Shown here: positions 19,047 through 26,074 of the stretch, in pieces
Layout of the letters: each line of letters opens with the position of its first letter
Position numbering within the stretch: the stretch's first letter is position 1
IMG/VR virus record: IMGVR_UViG_3300034137_000020
Span: 1 to 26,074 of that record
Origin: a virus
Strand: one strand, 5' to 3'
Length of the DNA stretch: 26,074 nucleotides
Program-made: the position numbers and the translations under genes
Notes under the pieces: model-generated
The model's input: only the letters and a program-made list of their open reading frames with translations
Database searches by the model: none
Told to the model about the DNA's origin: nothing

Positions 19047-20696
19047 ATGTCCGCTCATCAGCTGTATCCGCCGTTGAAATACGGCAGCGTGTGCAGCGGC
19101 ATTGAGGCCGCGACCGCCGCCTGGCACCCATTGGGCATGGAGCCGGTCTGGTTCGCCGAAATCGAACCGTTCCCTAGCGCCGTGCTTGCACACCACTACC
19201 CACGCACGCAGAACCTGGGCGACATGACAAAGCTCGGGGCCCTAGTGCTAGCCGGAAAAATCGCAGCCCCCGATGTGCTTGTTGGCGGCACACCTTGCCA
19301 AGCATTCAGCGTTGCCGGTATGCGCCAAGGGATGCTTGATCCCCGCGGCGCCCTCACCATCAAATATGTGGAGCTCGCAGATGCAGTTGACCATGTTCGC
19401 GCCAGCAGAAATCAGCCCGAAACCGTCATCGTTTGGGAAAACGTCCCTGGTGTCCTTTCCGACAAAGGCAACGCCTTCGGATGCTTTCTTGGCGCGCTTG
19501 CTGGGGAAGACTGCGAATTGCAGCCTCCAGGGAAGCGCTGGCAGGACGCTGGTTGTGTGTATGGACCCAAAAGAACAATCGCGTGGCGGATCCTGGACGC
19601 CCAATATTTCGGCCTGGCCCAACGACGCCGCCGTGTGTTCGTTGTCGCAAGTGCTCGAGCAGGGTTCGATCCCCTTGAGGTACTTTTTGAGCGAGAAGGC
19701 GTGCGCCGGGATACTGCGCCGCGCCGAGGCGAGGGGCAAGACGTTACCGGAACAGCTCCTTTCGGCCCTGCGCTCCAGTGCGGATGCGGGGAAGTTTTCC
19801 CAGAAGAGCTAGGCCATTACGGCTGCCCGAGCTGCGAAGGCGACGAAGGCCCGGGCGTGACCATGTTCGGGGGCATCCCGGCGTTCGGTGGGCACAGCCT
19901 GGCCGGATCAGTTGAGCGCTCTGCGACGCTGACGGCGAAAGACACCCGCATGGACATGGAGAGCGAGACGTTTTTCGTTCAACCCGGCGTGGCCGGCACA
20001 CTGCGCAGCACTGACGGTGGCGCCGATGTCGATCATGGCATGGTAGGCCACTTGATAGCCGGGACCCTAAACGCCAACGGCAAGGCCGCCGGCAGCGCCA
20101 CCAGCCAGGACGCTGAATCCGGCCTGCTGTTCGTTCATGGCACCCAAGATCCCGACGTGCTGCGCGAGATGGCGCACCCGCTGGGCCGAAACAGCGGGCA
20201 GGAAAACGTTCTTGCCTTCAGCTGCAAGGATCACGGAGCCGACGCCGGCTCTGTATCACCCACGCTGCGCGCAATGGGGCACGGGGAAAGCAATGCGAAT
20301 GCGGGCGGCCAGGTCGCCGTATGCATCACCGGCGATGTCACGCACACACTAAAGGCTGACGGGTTTGACGGTAGCGAGGACGGCACCGGGCGGGGCCAGC
20401 CAATTGTTGCCGACCTTTCGCCCACTTTGAGATCCGGCAACCAGCGCAATAACAGCAACCCTGGCACCGAGGCAGACATGCTTGTTGGCGGCTCGTCAGT
20501 GCGTCGATTGACACCGACTGAGTGCGAGCGCCTCCAAGGCTTCCCGGACGACTACACGCTTATTCCCTGGCGAAAGAAACCAGCCGGCGAGTGCCCGGAC
20601 GGCCCCAGGTACAAAGCGATCGGCAACAGCAAGGCCGTTCCGGTCGTGCGCTGGGTCGGCCATCGAATCAAGCAGCAGCTCTGCCCTTCCTTCTAA
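19047..20696 (+). CDS. C5-cytosine DNA methyltransferase with long recognition insert
   Basis: A 549-residue m5C methyltransferase. Motif I is SVCSGIEAA (14-22), motif IV GGTPCQAFS with nucleophile Cys84, motif VI WENV (130-133), motif VIII QRRRRVF (192-198), motif IX RLTPTECERLQGFPDDYT (about 487-504) and motif X IGNSKAVPV near the end. All are intact. Between VIII and IX lies a 285-residue insert with a zinc-knuckle-like CxC-x12-CxxC (245-263) and six degenerate repeats with a [ST]xTLxA-like core. ATG 19047 has GAGGG 7-8 bases upstream. Probably protects phage DNA from restriction, perhaps with broad specificity. Confidence 0.95.
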   Translation: MSAHQLYPPLKYGSVCSGIEAATAAWHPLGMEPVWFAEIEPFPSAVLAHHYPRTQNLGDMTKLGALVLAGKIAAPDVLVGGTPCQAFSVAGMRQGMLDPRGALTIKYVELADAVDHVRASRNQPETVIVWENVPGVLSDKGNAFGCFLGALAGEDCELQPPGKRWQDAGCVYGPKRTIAWRILDAQYFGLAQRRRRVFVVASARAGFDPLEVLFEREGVRRDTAPRRGEGQDVTGTAPFGPALQCGCGEVFPEELGHYGCPSCEGDEGPGVTMFGGIPAFGGHSLAGSVERSATLTAKDTRMDMESETFFVQPGVAGTLRSTDGGADVDHGMVGHLIAGTLNANGKAAGSATSQDAESGLLFVHGTQDPDVLREMAHPLGRNSGQENVLAFSCKDHGADAGSVSPTLRAMGHGESNANAGGQVAVCITGDVTHTLKADGFDGSEDGTGRGQPIVADLSPTLRSGNQRNNSNPGTEADMLVGGSSVRRLTPTECERLQGFPDDYTLIPWRKKPAGECPDGPRYKAIGNSKAVPVVRWVGHRIKQQLCPSF

Positions 20697-20721
20697 TTGC
20701 CGAACCCGGCGAGGAGTCCAC

Positions 20722-21051
20722 ATGACCCGACTTTATCTGGCTGGCCCTATGACCGGCCTGCCCGAATTCAATTACCCGGCGTTCCACGCAGAAGCTGCAC
20801 GGCTCCGGACTCTAGGCTTCGAAGTCGAGAATCCGGCAGAGAATCCGCTGCCCGCCGACGCGCCTTGGCACCTCTGCATGCGCGCCGCCGTTCGCCAGCT
20901 GGTGACCTGCGACCAGATCGCCACCCTGCCCGGCTGGGCCAACTCCCCAGGCGCACAGCTGGAGGTCTACATCGGCCAGCGCCTGGGCATTGATGCGTCA
21001 CATGCATCCAACTTCACCGATTCGAAGGTGTTCGAATGCTCAAGCCGCTGA
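20722..21051 (+). CDS. DUF4406 protein, nucleoside deoxyribosyltransferase-like
   Basis: A 109-residue protein of the DUF4406 type, related to nucleoside 2-deoxyribosyltransferases. It shows LYLAGPMTGLPEFNYPAFHAEAARLRTLGFEVENPAE, then VRQLVTCDQIATLPGWANSPGAQLEVYIGQRLG, the usual order of the family (GPMTG nucleotide loop, SxGAxxE active-site segment). GGAG lies before ATG 20722. The C-terminus from about residue 93 is a short tail overlapping the next gene. A role in nucleotide salvage or modification is likely; substrate unknown. Confidence 0.85.
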   Translation: MTRLYLAGPMTGLPEFNYPAFHAEAARLRTLGFEVENPAENPLPADAPWHLCMRAAVRQLVTCDQIATLPGWANSPGAQLEVYIGQRLGIDASHASNFTDSKVFECSSR

Positions 21052-21215
21052 CCGTCGTCCACGTCCCGAAACACAACCTGATCGTCTTCGAGAGCCTGCC
21101 ACCGAGCGTAACACCGGAAGACGCTCTGCTACTCGCACGCCAGATTTACCAAGCCGGCGTCAACGCGCTTCAAGGCGCCAAGGGCCAGCAGTCATATCCT
21201 CAGGAGGCTGTATGA
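21036..21215 (+). CDS. Small unknown protein
   Basis: A 59-residue protein, ATG 21036, overlapping the end of the previous gene by 16 bases and the start of the next by ATGA. It reads LKPLTVVHVPKHNLIVFESLPPSV, then a helix PEDALLLARQIYQAGVNALQGAKG, and looks like a compact alpha/beta unit. Tight overlaps on both sides support it being real. Family not recognised. Confidence 0.65.
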   Translation: MLKPLTVVHVPKHNLIVFESLPPSVTPEDALLLARQIYQAGVNALQGAKGQQSYPQEAV

Positions 21216-21760
21216 ACGACCAGAACACCCCCCGCGGCGCAATGGTTATGGTGCCGGCTGATCCGGCGCTCAACTTGAATTTGGGATGGGCTTATCTTGA
21301 TGCCGCGCGCGAGGCTGAGCCAGGTCGAAATTGGGCATTCAGTCTTCCAGGTTATCGGGCATTGATTGCTGCGTACCAAACGGCGCCAGCGGCTGGCGGG
21401 CAAACATCCTCCCTGAACGGAAAACCAGATGACTATGAATCCCGCAGGTCCTGGACCGTAAAGGATTGGTACACGCACCTCGGAGCTTGGGAGAACGAAA
21501 AGGGCCAGCTCTGCTTCGGCAGCACCATCGCCTTCGCAATCATGCTGGAACAGTTTCACCGCACCCACGCCGCCCCGCTGGCGACCTACGTCGATTACGT
21601 CACGCAGCCAGCCGAAAGCCTGGCCGGGATCGCGTGCCGCCAGCTGAAGGATGAACGCCGCTGGATCGAGATACGAGACATCAACGCTCACGCATTCCCG
21701 GATATGGCCCCGCACGATTACTACCCTGTCGGCACCAGCATCAAGCTGCCACGGCAATGA
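21212..21760 (+). CDS. Unknown protein with LysM-like C-terminal segment
   Basis: A 182-residue protein; ATG 21212 overlaps the previous stop and has AGGAGG upstream. The N-terminal part (about 1-95) includes NLNLGWAYLDAAREAEPG and a Gly/Ala-rich linker. The last 45 residues (QPAESLAGIACRQLKDERRW, EIRDINAH, YYPVGTSIKLP) follow the LysM pattern of GDTLxxIA, W-x-I, N and a final GxxLxLP. No signal peptide is visible, so cell-wall binding outside the cell is doubtful unless released late. Function unknown. Confidence 0.7.
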   Translation: MNDQNTPRGAMVMVPADPALNLNLGWAYLDAAREAEPGRNWAFSLPGYRALIAAYQTAPAAGGQTSSLNGKPDDYESRRSWTVKDWYTHLGAWENEKGQLCFGSTIAFAIMLEQFHRTHAAPLATYVDYVTQPAESLAGIACRQLKDERRWIEIRDINAHAFPDMAPHDYYPVGTSIKLPRQ

Positions 21761-21915
21761 CCCACCTCGTCCACTTCCCCGCCCAATACGGCAACCATCC
21801 CCGCTGGACTGAATGCACAGTCGATCAATGGGGAGTATGGCGCTGCAATGGGATGTACATGCCTGCGCCGAGTGCTGATCGAGTGAAAAGCGTAAGTCTT
21901 CCGCGAAAACGCTAA
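21757..21915 (+). CDS. Small unknown protein
   Basis: A 52-residue protein; ATG 21757 overlaps the previous stop (ATGA). Composition is aromatic and basic: TECTVDQWGVWRCNGMYMPAP, then VKSVSLPRKR. The two cysteines and short length suggest a small compact fold. Family not recognised. Confidence 0.55.
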   Translation: MTHLVHFPAQYGNHPRWTECTVDQWGVWRCNGMYMPAPSADRVKSVSLPRKR

Positions 21916-21985
21916 TTCCCGGCGCCACTCCGCAAATTCCTTTAACAATCTCAAAGTCAGCCGCTGTAGCGGTAAGGACGAAGTC

Positions 21986-22315
21986 ATGCCTGAAGAAATC
22001 AAACTAATCGAAGCAGCGCCAGTTGTGCGCGACGAATACGGGATGTTTGCGCATCCTGAAATGCCCGACTTTGACGAGGCTGATGGCGATAAATGCAAGG
22101 CCTGGATCGCTGAGCAAGGGCTTCAGATGAAGATGGTGTCGCTCGAATATCACAGCGACGAATCGGTATCTGAGCGCTACTTCGAATCGGGCGACCCCGA
22201 CTGCAGCTACTGGGAGCCAGACCGGCCGGACGGTGAGGGCTGGTTCTGCCTGGCGATTCACGACACCGATGACGGGCCGGTCTGCTGGTGGGCTCGCCGA
22301 GTGCTGACGCCATGA
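21986..22315 (+). CDS. Unknown acidic protein
   Basis: A 109-residue strongly acidic protein; ATG 21986 follows AAGGACG and a small CCGCTG-TAGCGG type hairpin. It has PEMPDFDEADGDKCKAWIAEQG, then SVSERYFESGDPDCSYWEPDRP and a final WFCLAIHDTDDGPVCWWARR. The aromatic/acidic pattern and Cys positions suggest a small globular domain. Overlaps the next gene by ATGA. Family not recognised. Confidence 0.7.
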   Translation: MPEEIKLIEAAPVVRDEYGMFAHPEMPDFDEADGDKCKAWIAEQGLQMKMVSLEYHSDESVSERYFESGDPDCSYWEPDRPDGEGWFCLAIHDTDDGPVCWWARRVLTP

Positions 22316-22716
22316 GCCGCAGCGGATATAGCGATGATTGCGGCGGATGGGGCTTGATCTGCTGGAGGGGCGCAGTTACCTCGGCGCTCAAAGGAAAACG
22401 CGGGCAGGCGTTTTTGATTGAGCTACGTGATGCGCTGGATGCTATGCCGGGCAAGCGCCTCATTGCGGACTCGCTTCAGGCTGAGGGCGAGTTTTGCACC
22501 ATCGGAGTACTTGGGGCGAAACGCGGCGTGGACATGGCGGCGCTTGATCCGGACGACCGAGAAGCCGTAGGCGAAGCATTCGGTATCAGCCCGGCTATGG
22601 CATCAGAAATTGTCTTCATGAACGACGAAGGTAGCTGGCAGGCGGAAACACCTGAGCAGCGCTGGCAGCGTATGCGTGCCTGGGTAGCAGAAAACATTCA
22701 TCAGGTGGCGCCATGA
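22312..22716 (+). CDS. Conserved-type phage protein of unknown function
   Basis: A 134-residue protein with ATG overlapping the previous stop. The block SGYSDD ... CWRGAVTSALKGKRGQAFLIELRDALDAMPGKRLIADSL is a pattern I recognise from many phage accessory proteins with no assigned role. It continues with an acidic C-terminal helix pair (EAVGEAFGISPAMASEIVFMNDE). Overlaps the next gene by ATGA. Confidence 0.75.
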   Translation: MSRSGYSDDCGGWGLICWRGAVTSALKGKRGQAFLIELRDALDAMPGKRLIADSLQAEGEFCTIGVLGAKRGVDMAALDPDDREAVGEAFGISPAMASEIVFMNDEGSWQAETPEQRWQRMRAWVAENIHQVAP

Positions 22717-23102
22717 AGACGGATCGAATTCAACGCCGCCTCATGGCAAAAGAAAGCGCAGCGCAGCCCGTCCGGCTTCGACAAGTCCCACGAGAACAGT
22801 GGCCGGAGATTCATTCGCCGCACCTCATTGAGGTCTGGCGGTCACGAAGCTTCCTCGTCCAGGTTTACACCGAGCCCGGCGATTTCCAGCGCATGAGCGT
22901 GTGCCGGACCATCCACAACGGTGACACATGGGCCGATCAGGTGACATGGGACGAACTGATGCAGCTCAAGCGCGAGTGCGGTCGGGGCGACAAGGATGCG
23001 CTGGAAGTCTTCCCCGCCGACGCCGACATCGTGAACGTCGCCAACATGCGGCACCTGTTCTTTCCGCCAGGGCCTGTGACGTTCAAATGGTGCAGGCCAT
23101 GA
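22713..23102 (+). CDS. DUF7694-like phage protein
   Basis: A 129-residue protein; ATG overlaps the previous stop. The pattern EVWRSRSFLVQVYTEPGDFQRMSVCRT, then WADQVTWDELMQLKRECG and IVNVANMRHLFF resembles the family I know as DUF7694, common in phage early regions next to the previous gene's family. It looks like a compact alpha/beta protein. Function unknown. The family name is from memory of the pattern and should be checked. Confidence 0.7.
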   Translation: MKTDRIQRRLMAKESAAQPVRLRQVPREQWPEIHSPHLIEVWRSRSFLVQVYTEPGDFQRMSVCRTIHNGDTWADQVTWDELMQLKRECGRGDKDALEVFPADADIVNVANMRHLFFPPGPVTFKWCRP

Positions 23103-23560
23103 GTGACGCTCCCATCGAGCCACAGGAATATCTGTACGGCGTGAAGGTGGTTCAGATCGAAGACCTGCGGGTTGCCCGCGGCATGACTCGCCGCCCGACA
23201 TCATCGTGCCGGCACAAGAAGCTTGTCTACGACGAAAAAGAGCGCCGTGTCTGGTGCAGCGATTGCGAGGCCGAAATCGAGGCATTCGACGCGTTCACCG
23301 GATTGGTAGAGGTGTTCAGCGCCGGAATGAGTCAGATCAAGCGTCGAGGAAGCGAATTGGCCGAGGCTGAAAAATTCCAACTTCGCAGCAGGGCATCAAA
23401 GGTGATGGACGATGCCTGGAGAAGCACCAAAACCGCGCCGCTTTGTCCGCACTGTATGGCCGCGATCCTCCCGGAAGACGTGGTTGGCGGCGTGGCGAAA
23501 ACCTCGAAAGCCTTGGTCCAGGCTGCTAGGAACCGAAGCTCCAAACCGAACGCTAAATAA
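23099..23560 (+). CDS. Zinc-finger phage protein of unknown function
   Basis: A 153-residue protein; ATG 23099 overlaps the previous stop. Residues about 37-57 hold CRHKKLVYDEKERRVWCSDCE, and residues about 117-122 hold CPHC, so two small zinc sites are likely. A long charged helix links them (FSAGMSQIKRRGSELAEAEKFQLRSRASKVMDDAW). The C-terminus is basic. Probably nucleic-acid-binding. Family not recognised. Confidence 0.7.
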   Translation: MSDAPIEPQEYLYGVKVVQIEDLRVARGMTRRPTSSCRHKKLVYDEKERRVWCSDCEAEIEAFDAFTGLVEVFSAGMSQIKRRGSELAEAEKFQLRSRASKVMDDAWRSTKTAPLCPHCMAAILPEDVVGGVAKTSKALVQAARNRSSKPNAK

Positions 23561-23561
23561 A

Positions 23562-23607
23562 CCCTCCCCCTACTTCGAGCCTGCCGATGATCGGCGGGCG
23601 GAGCATC
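23562..23607 (+). repeat. 46-bp repeated leader with hairpin, copy 1
   Basis: Matches 24164-24209 at 44 of 46 positions. It contains GCCTGCCGA-TGA-TCGGCGGGC, a 9-bp stem, followed directly by the GGAG ribosome site of the cupin-like gene. The element sits exactly between a stop and a start codon. Confidence 0.85.
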
Positions 23608-23610
23608 GCC

Positions 23611-24162
23611 ATGATCATTGATGACGTAATGACCGACAAAATCACGCTTCACGGGCTCGGATTCGTACAGGTCCAGCTCCAGGGTAATCAGCGGCTGCAT
23701 GTATGGCATCCGGAATTACCCCGCCGCTCCTGCTTCGAGCATTCAGCGATCCACGACCACAGATTCAACTTCCACTCCCGAGTGATCGCCGGCACGCAGA
23801 TAAATCATTGCTACGACTTCGAACGCCATGAGGATGGCGAATTCGTCCTATACCTGCATGAAGGGGCTCGAACTGCAGGCGGCGGCCGACCATGGACGCC
23901 TGACGGCAGGGCCAAGATGATTCGAACTTACTCAGGCGCCATCGGGTCCGGAAACGATTACAGCACCGTCGCCTATGAGTATCACCGCACCGAGCCAGCC
24001 GGCGATGGCCGAGTCGCTACGATCATGCAGAAGCGTGGTGATCGACCGGTCGGGGCGCACTCTACGTGCCGATTCGGTGTGAAGCCAGATACCGACTTCG
24101 ACCGGTACCAATGGTCACCCGCCCAACTCTGGGAAATCGTTCGCGACGTATTGCTTTCCTAA
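23611..24162 (+). CDS. Cupin-like protein
   Basis: A 183-residue protein. I chose ATG 23611 for its GGAG 7 bases upstream; an in-frame ATG at 23587 lies in the leader hairpin. Residues about 43-60 read HSAIHDHRFNFHSRVIAGT, a cupin-type metal-binding HxH pattern with a conserved Gly, and a later strand pair includes YSTVAYEYHRTEP. Cysteine-dioxygenase-like cupins have a similar HDH pattern, but the substrate cannot be named. It shares its leader element with the excisionase gene. Confidence 0.65.
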   Translation: MIIDDVMTDKITLHGLGFVQVQLQGNQRLHVWHPELPRRSCFEHSAIHDHRFNFHSRVIAGTQINHCYDFERHEDGEFVLYLHEGARTAGGGRPWTPDGRAKMIRTYSGAIGSGNDYSTVAYEYHRTEPAGDGRVATIMQKRGDRPVGAHSTCRFGVKPDTDFDRYQWSPAQLWEIVRDVLLS

Positions 24163-24163
24163 C

Positions 24164-24209
24164 CCCTCCCCCTACTTCAAGCCTGCCGGTGATCGGCGGG
24201 CGGAGCATC
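24164..24209 (+). repeat. 46-bp repeated leader with hairpin, copy 2
   Basis: A near copy of 23562-23607. One of the two differences lies in the stem and converts A-T into a G-T wobble, so the hairpin is kept. It is followed by the GGAG of the excisionase gene. Confidence 0.85.
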
Positions 24210-24211
24210 CC

Positions 24212-24451
24212 ATGAAATCTAAGCGACAAGCAGTACAGGCGCGCCGCGAGCTGGTCAAAATCAGCGAGTTTCAGCGGCGCGTCTGGGGTGAGAACGGCAC
24301 CCCGCTTTGTTCCCAGGCTATTCGCAATCAGATCCGAAATGACGCCCTCCCTGGTGAACGGGTCGGGAAGCTATGGTTTATCGACTGGACGTCCTACCAA
24401 AACGCAACCGGTAATGACCTGGTTGATTCGGTGCTCAGAGGAGTCGCCTAA
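24212..24451 (+). CDS. xis: Excisionase-like protein
   Basis: A 79-residue winged-helix protein of the phage excisionase/AlpA kind: VKISEFQRRVWGENGTPLCSQAIRNQIRNDALPGERVGKLWFIDWTSYQ. Trp-Gly, the RN-IRN recognition helix and the GKLW-ID wing fit this group. It ends directly before the integrase ATG, the common xis-int order. It should bend attR DNA and direct integrase to excision. Confidence 0.85.
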   Translation: MKSKRQAVQARRELVKISEFQRRVWGENGTPLCSQAIRNQIRNDALPGERVGKLWFIDWTSYQNATGNDLVDSVLRGVA

Positions 24452-25561
24452 ATGTCGCCACGCCCACGCAGCCCCAAGTACAAGGGGCTACCGCCAAACC
24501 TCTATGCCAATAACGGCGGCGACTCATTCAAGTACCGCCGACCCGACACCGGGGCATGGCACGGTATGGGCACGGACCGGCATAAAGCGGTCCAGGCAGC
24601 AAAGCAGCTGAACAGCCTTCTGATGGCGGGCACTGATCTGGTCGCTGGCGTCATGGGCGCTACGCAGACCCTCTCCTCATTTCTTGAAACCTACGAGCGC
24701 GAAATCCTTCCTCCCCGCGAGCTGGCCAAAGCCACGCTTACCCTATTCAAGGTTCGCGCCAAACAGATCAAAGTCGCCTTTGGTGAGCAGCCCATTGACC
24801 AAATTACTATCAGGCACATAGCTGAAATGCTGGACGGCATGACTCCGCGCGGCGCTAACCAGACCCGGGCATTGCTCGTAGATGTTTTCAACCATGCCGC
24901 ATCCAAGGGGCTTTGCCCAGACAACCCAGCCGCATGCACGATTCCAAAGATCGAGAAAAAGCAGCGGAAGCGGCACACCGTGGAGGGATTGAAGGCCATC
25001 CGCGATATATCCCCAGCATGGCTACAGAATGCCATTGACCTGGCACTAATCACTGCCCAGCGCCGTGGCGACGTCCTCAACATGAAATTCAGCGATGTGC
25101 ACGATGGCGGCCTGCATGTCGTCCAGAGTAAAACCGAAAAAGCCAGTGATGCAGGGTGGATCAAGTTCGCGCTCACGAAAGAGCTGACGGAAGTGATATC
25201 GCGCTGCCGTGACGATATCGCTTCGCCGTATCTGGTCCACCGGAAGCCTGAGCGCAAAAAGCAGTCGCAAGCTCGGGGCAAAGCCCACTGGACGAAAGTC
25301 GAGGAGCGGTTTCTAACGAGGGCGTTCAAAGAGGCCCGGGACGCCGCAGGCTGCTACAGCAAATGGACCGAAGCTGAGCAGCCGGGCTTCCATGAGGTAC
25401 GTGCGCTGTCGCTCCACCTGTACAAACGGGCGGGCAAGGACGGACAGAAAATCGCGGGGCATACAACAGAGGGGATGACGCGGAATTACCAGAAGGACCA
25501 CAACGACATCATCTGGTCAGAGGTGGTGGCTGACCTCGATATCAAGGAGATTTCTGGCTGA
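24452..25561 (+). CDS. int: Prophage integrase (tyrosine recombinase)
   Basis: A 369-residue lambda-type integrase. An N-terminal arm-binding domain (about 1-60: PPNLYANNGGDSFKYRRPDTG) is followed by a core-binding domain (about 70-165). The catalytic part has Arg204 (AQRRGD), a Lys near 227-230, His314-x-x-Arg317 (HEVR), His337 (AGHTTE) and Tyr346 (RNYQKDH), all intact. ATG follows the excisionase stop without a gap. It ends 94 bases from the tRNA-Pro 3' end, which marks that tRNA as the attachment site. Confidence 0.96.
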   Translation: MSPRPRSPKYKGLPPNLYANNGGDSFKYRRPDTGAWHGMGTDRHKAVQAAKQLNSLLMAGTDLVAGVMGATQTLSSFLETYEREILPPRELAKATLTLFKVRAKQIKVAFGEQPIDQITIRHIAEMLDGMTPRGANQTRALLVDVFNHAASKGLCPDNPAACTIPKIEKKQRKRHTVEGLKAIRDISPAWLQNAIDLALITAQRRGDVLNMKFSDVHDGGLHVVQSKTEKASDAGWIKFALTKELTEVISRCRDDIASPYLVHRKPERKKQSQARGKAHWTKVEERFLTRAFKEARDAAGCYSKWTEAEQPGFHEVRALSLHLYKRAGKDGQKIAGHTTEGMTRNYQKDHNDIIWSEVVADLDIKEISG

Positions 25562-25563
25562 CG

Positions 25564-25593
25564 TTTTGATTTTATTTTGATTATGTTTTGATT
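25564..25593. repeat. Three TTTTGATT repeats, 11-bp period (candidate integrase/Xis arm sites)
   Basis: TTTTGATT occurs at 25564-25571, 25575-25582 and 25586-25593, one helical turn apart, directly between integrase and tRNA. Phased direct repeats beside the core site are typical of integrase arm sites or excisionase sites. Confidence 0.6.
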
Positions 25594-25611
25594 ATCGGGT
25601 CTGAAACAAGA

Positions 25612-25642
25612 ACGGCTCAAACACCGTAAGTGCTTGAGCCGT
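25612..25642. terminator. Hairpin terminator after tRNA-Pro
   Basis: ACGGCTCAA and TTGAGCCGT form a perfect 9-bp stem, extended by a CAC/GTG pairing inside. On the minus strand it follows the tRNA 3' end by 12 bases and is followed by TTCTTGTTTC, consistent with tRNA termination. It may also stop the integrase transcript. Confidence 0.65.
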
Positions 25643-25654
25643 CTATAGAATATA

Positions 25655-25731
25655 TGGTCGGGACGGAGTGATTCGAACACTCGACCCCTTGCACCCCATG
25701 CAAGTGCGCTACCGGGCTGCGCTACGCCCCG
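25655..25731 (-). tRNA. tRNA-Pro (anticodon GGG), prophage attachment site
   Basis: A 77-base tRNA gene with encoded CCA (3' end at 25655). The 7-bp acceptor stem pairs CGGGGCG with CGTCCCG. The anticodon stem is CTTGC/GCAAG with loop ATGGGGT, reading GGG, and the T-loop is TTCGAAT. The form matches proline tRNAs that start with C. Integrase and excisionase lie on its 3' side, so the phage core site is expected in its 3' half. A second, partial copy should mark the other prophage end outside this window. Confidence 0.95.
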
Positions 25732-25816
25732 ACTAGGCGTGTATCAGCTTCGCTGTGTGCGAAAACTTCGAGGAATATACCCTAAGCTTTTGAATTATGG
25801 AAGTATCCTGAAGTGG

Positions 25817-26074
25817 CTAGTTAGCCAGGACCACCAGAACATCTTCCAGTTCGACAATCATCTGCCGCAGCAATTGCTTGTACTGCTGGGTGTCATCTTC
25901 AGTGTCACCGTTGGTCATCCGCAAGCGGGCGCCACCAATGGTGAAGCCTTGCTCGTAGAGCAAACCGCGAATCTGCCGGATCATCAGAACGTCTTCGCGC
26001 TGATAATACCGGCGGTTTCCGCGGCGCTTGACCGGGTTGAGCTGAGGAAACTCCTGCTCCCAATAGCGCAAAAC
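25817..26074 (-). CDS. MerR-family regulator, C-terminal part (host gene)
   Basis: The frame is open to the right edge, so the N-terminus is missing. It has the MerR pattern [52 protein letters not shown], then a helix ending [11 protein letters not shown]. In Pseudomonas a short MerR-type gene next to ihfA (himA) is followed by tRNA-Pro, as here. This is chromosomal flank outside the prophage. Confidence 0.9.
   Translation of the reverse strand, partial: VLRYWEQEFPQLNPVKRRGNRRYYQREDVLMIRQIRGLLYEQGFTIGGARLRMTNGDTEDDTQQYKQLLRQMIVELEDVLVVLAN

Noticed and set aside
16326-20696. A restriction-modification system
   Set aside because: Two methyltransferases are present, but no endonuclease motif is seen in the genes between or beside them; the HEPN-like protein targets RNA in known families.
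1-26074. CRISPR array or insertion sequence
   Set aside because: No regularly spaced repeats with unique spacers and no transposase or terminal inverted repeats seen; the duplicated leaders occur only in pairs.

Overview
The window is most of the early half of a lambda-like (siphovirus-type) prophage in a Pseudomonas chromosome. It sits next to a host tRNA-Pro(GGG) gene and a MerR-family gene of the kind that flanks ihfA in Pseudomonas. Evidence for Pseudomonas is the high-GC codon use, the DUF1654-type protein, strong GGAG ribosome sites and the tRNA/merR context. The right prophage end is in the window: excisionase, integrase, then tRNA. The left end and the virion genes lie outside it.

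Layout. A 5'-truncated unknown plus-strand gene ends at 221. From 8128 down to 548 runs a leftward (minus) early operon: Cro-like protein, an unknown gene in the cII position, a Rha/KilAC antirepressor, an O-like replication initiator, a DnaB helicase, a YbcO-like nuclease, a small basic protein, a VRR-NUC nuclease, a complete second tyrosine recombinase, two Cys-rich proteins and a gene in the position of antiterminator Q. Most of these genes overlap by ATGA or TGATG. Just past the last gene is a promoter followed at once by two terminators, the arrangement of lambda PR'-tR'. One plus-strand gene (7039-7458) interrupts the operon.

Between 8162 and 8226 are three operator-like palindromes spaced exactly 24 bp apart (OR). 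An S24-type repressor (8235-8963) and a KilA-N protein (9025-9783) run rightward, followed by three hairpins and a DUF1654 gene under a LexA-type box. A second operator pair (centres 10276 and 10301) overlaps a good sigma-70 promoter (PL). Its leader has a boxB-like hairpin and a near-perfect boxA.

From 10.5 to 24.2 kb the PL operon carries many small accessory genes: a LuxR-type HTH protein, TerB, a membrane peptide, a Ser-rich protein, a DUF2303/YfdQ protein, zinc-ribbon proteins, an adenine/N4-cytosine methyltransferase, a C5-cytosine methyltransferase, a DUF4406 protein, a LysM-like protein and a cupin-like protein. Four minus-strand single genes are inserted in it. The largest (17976-18917) is AT-richer and carries an Rx4H HEPN-type motif, so it is a defence candidate. 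Excisionase and integrase end the operon.

The most unusual observation is at 12353-12700. A perfect 19-bp inverted repeat flanks 90 bp, and inverting that segment on paper turns a broken reading frame into one continuous 115-codon frame. This suggests an invertible ON/OFF switch, or an inversion event, inside the prophage. Also notable are three families of duplicated leader sequences placed directly upstream of accessory genes, as if each cassette carries its own regulatory header.
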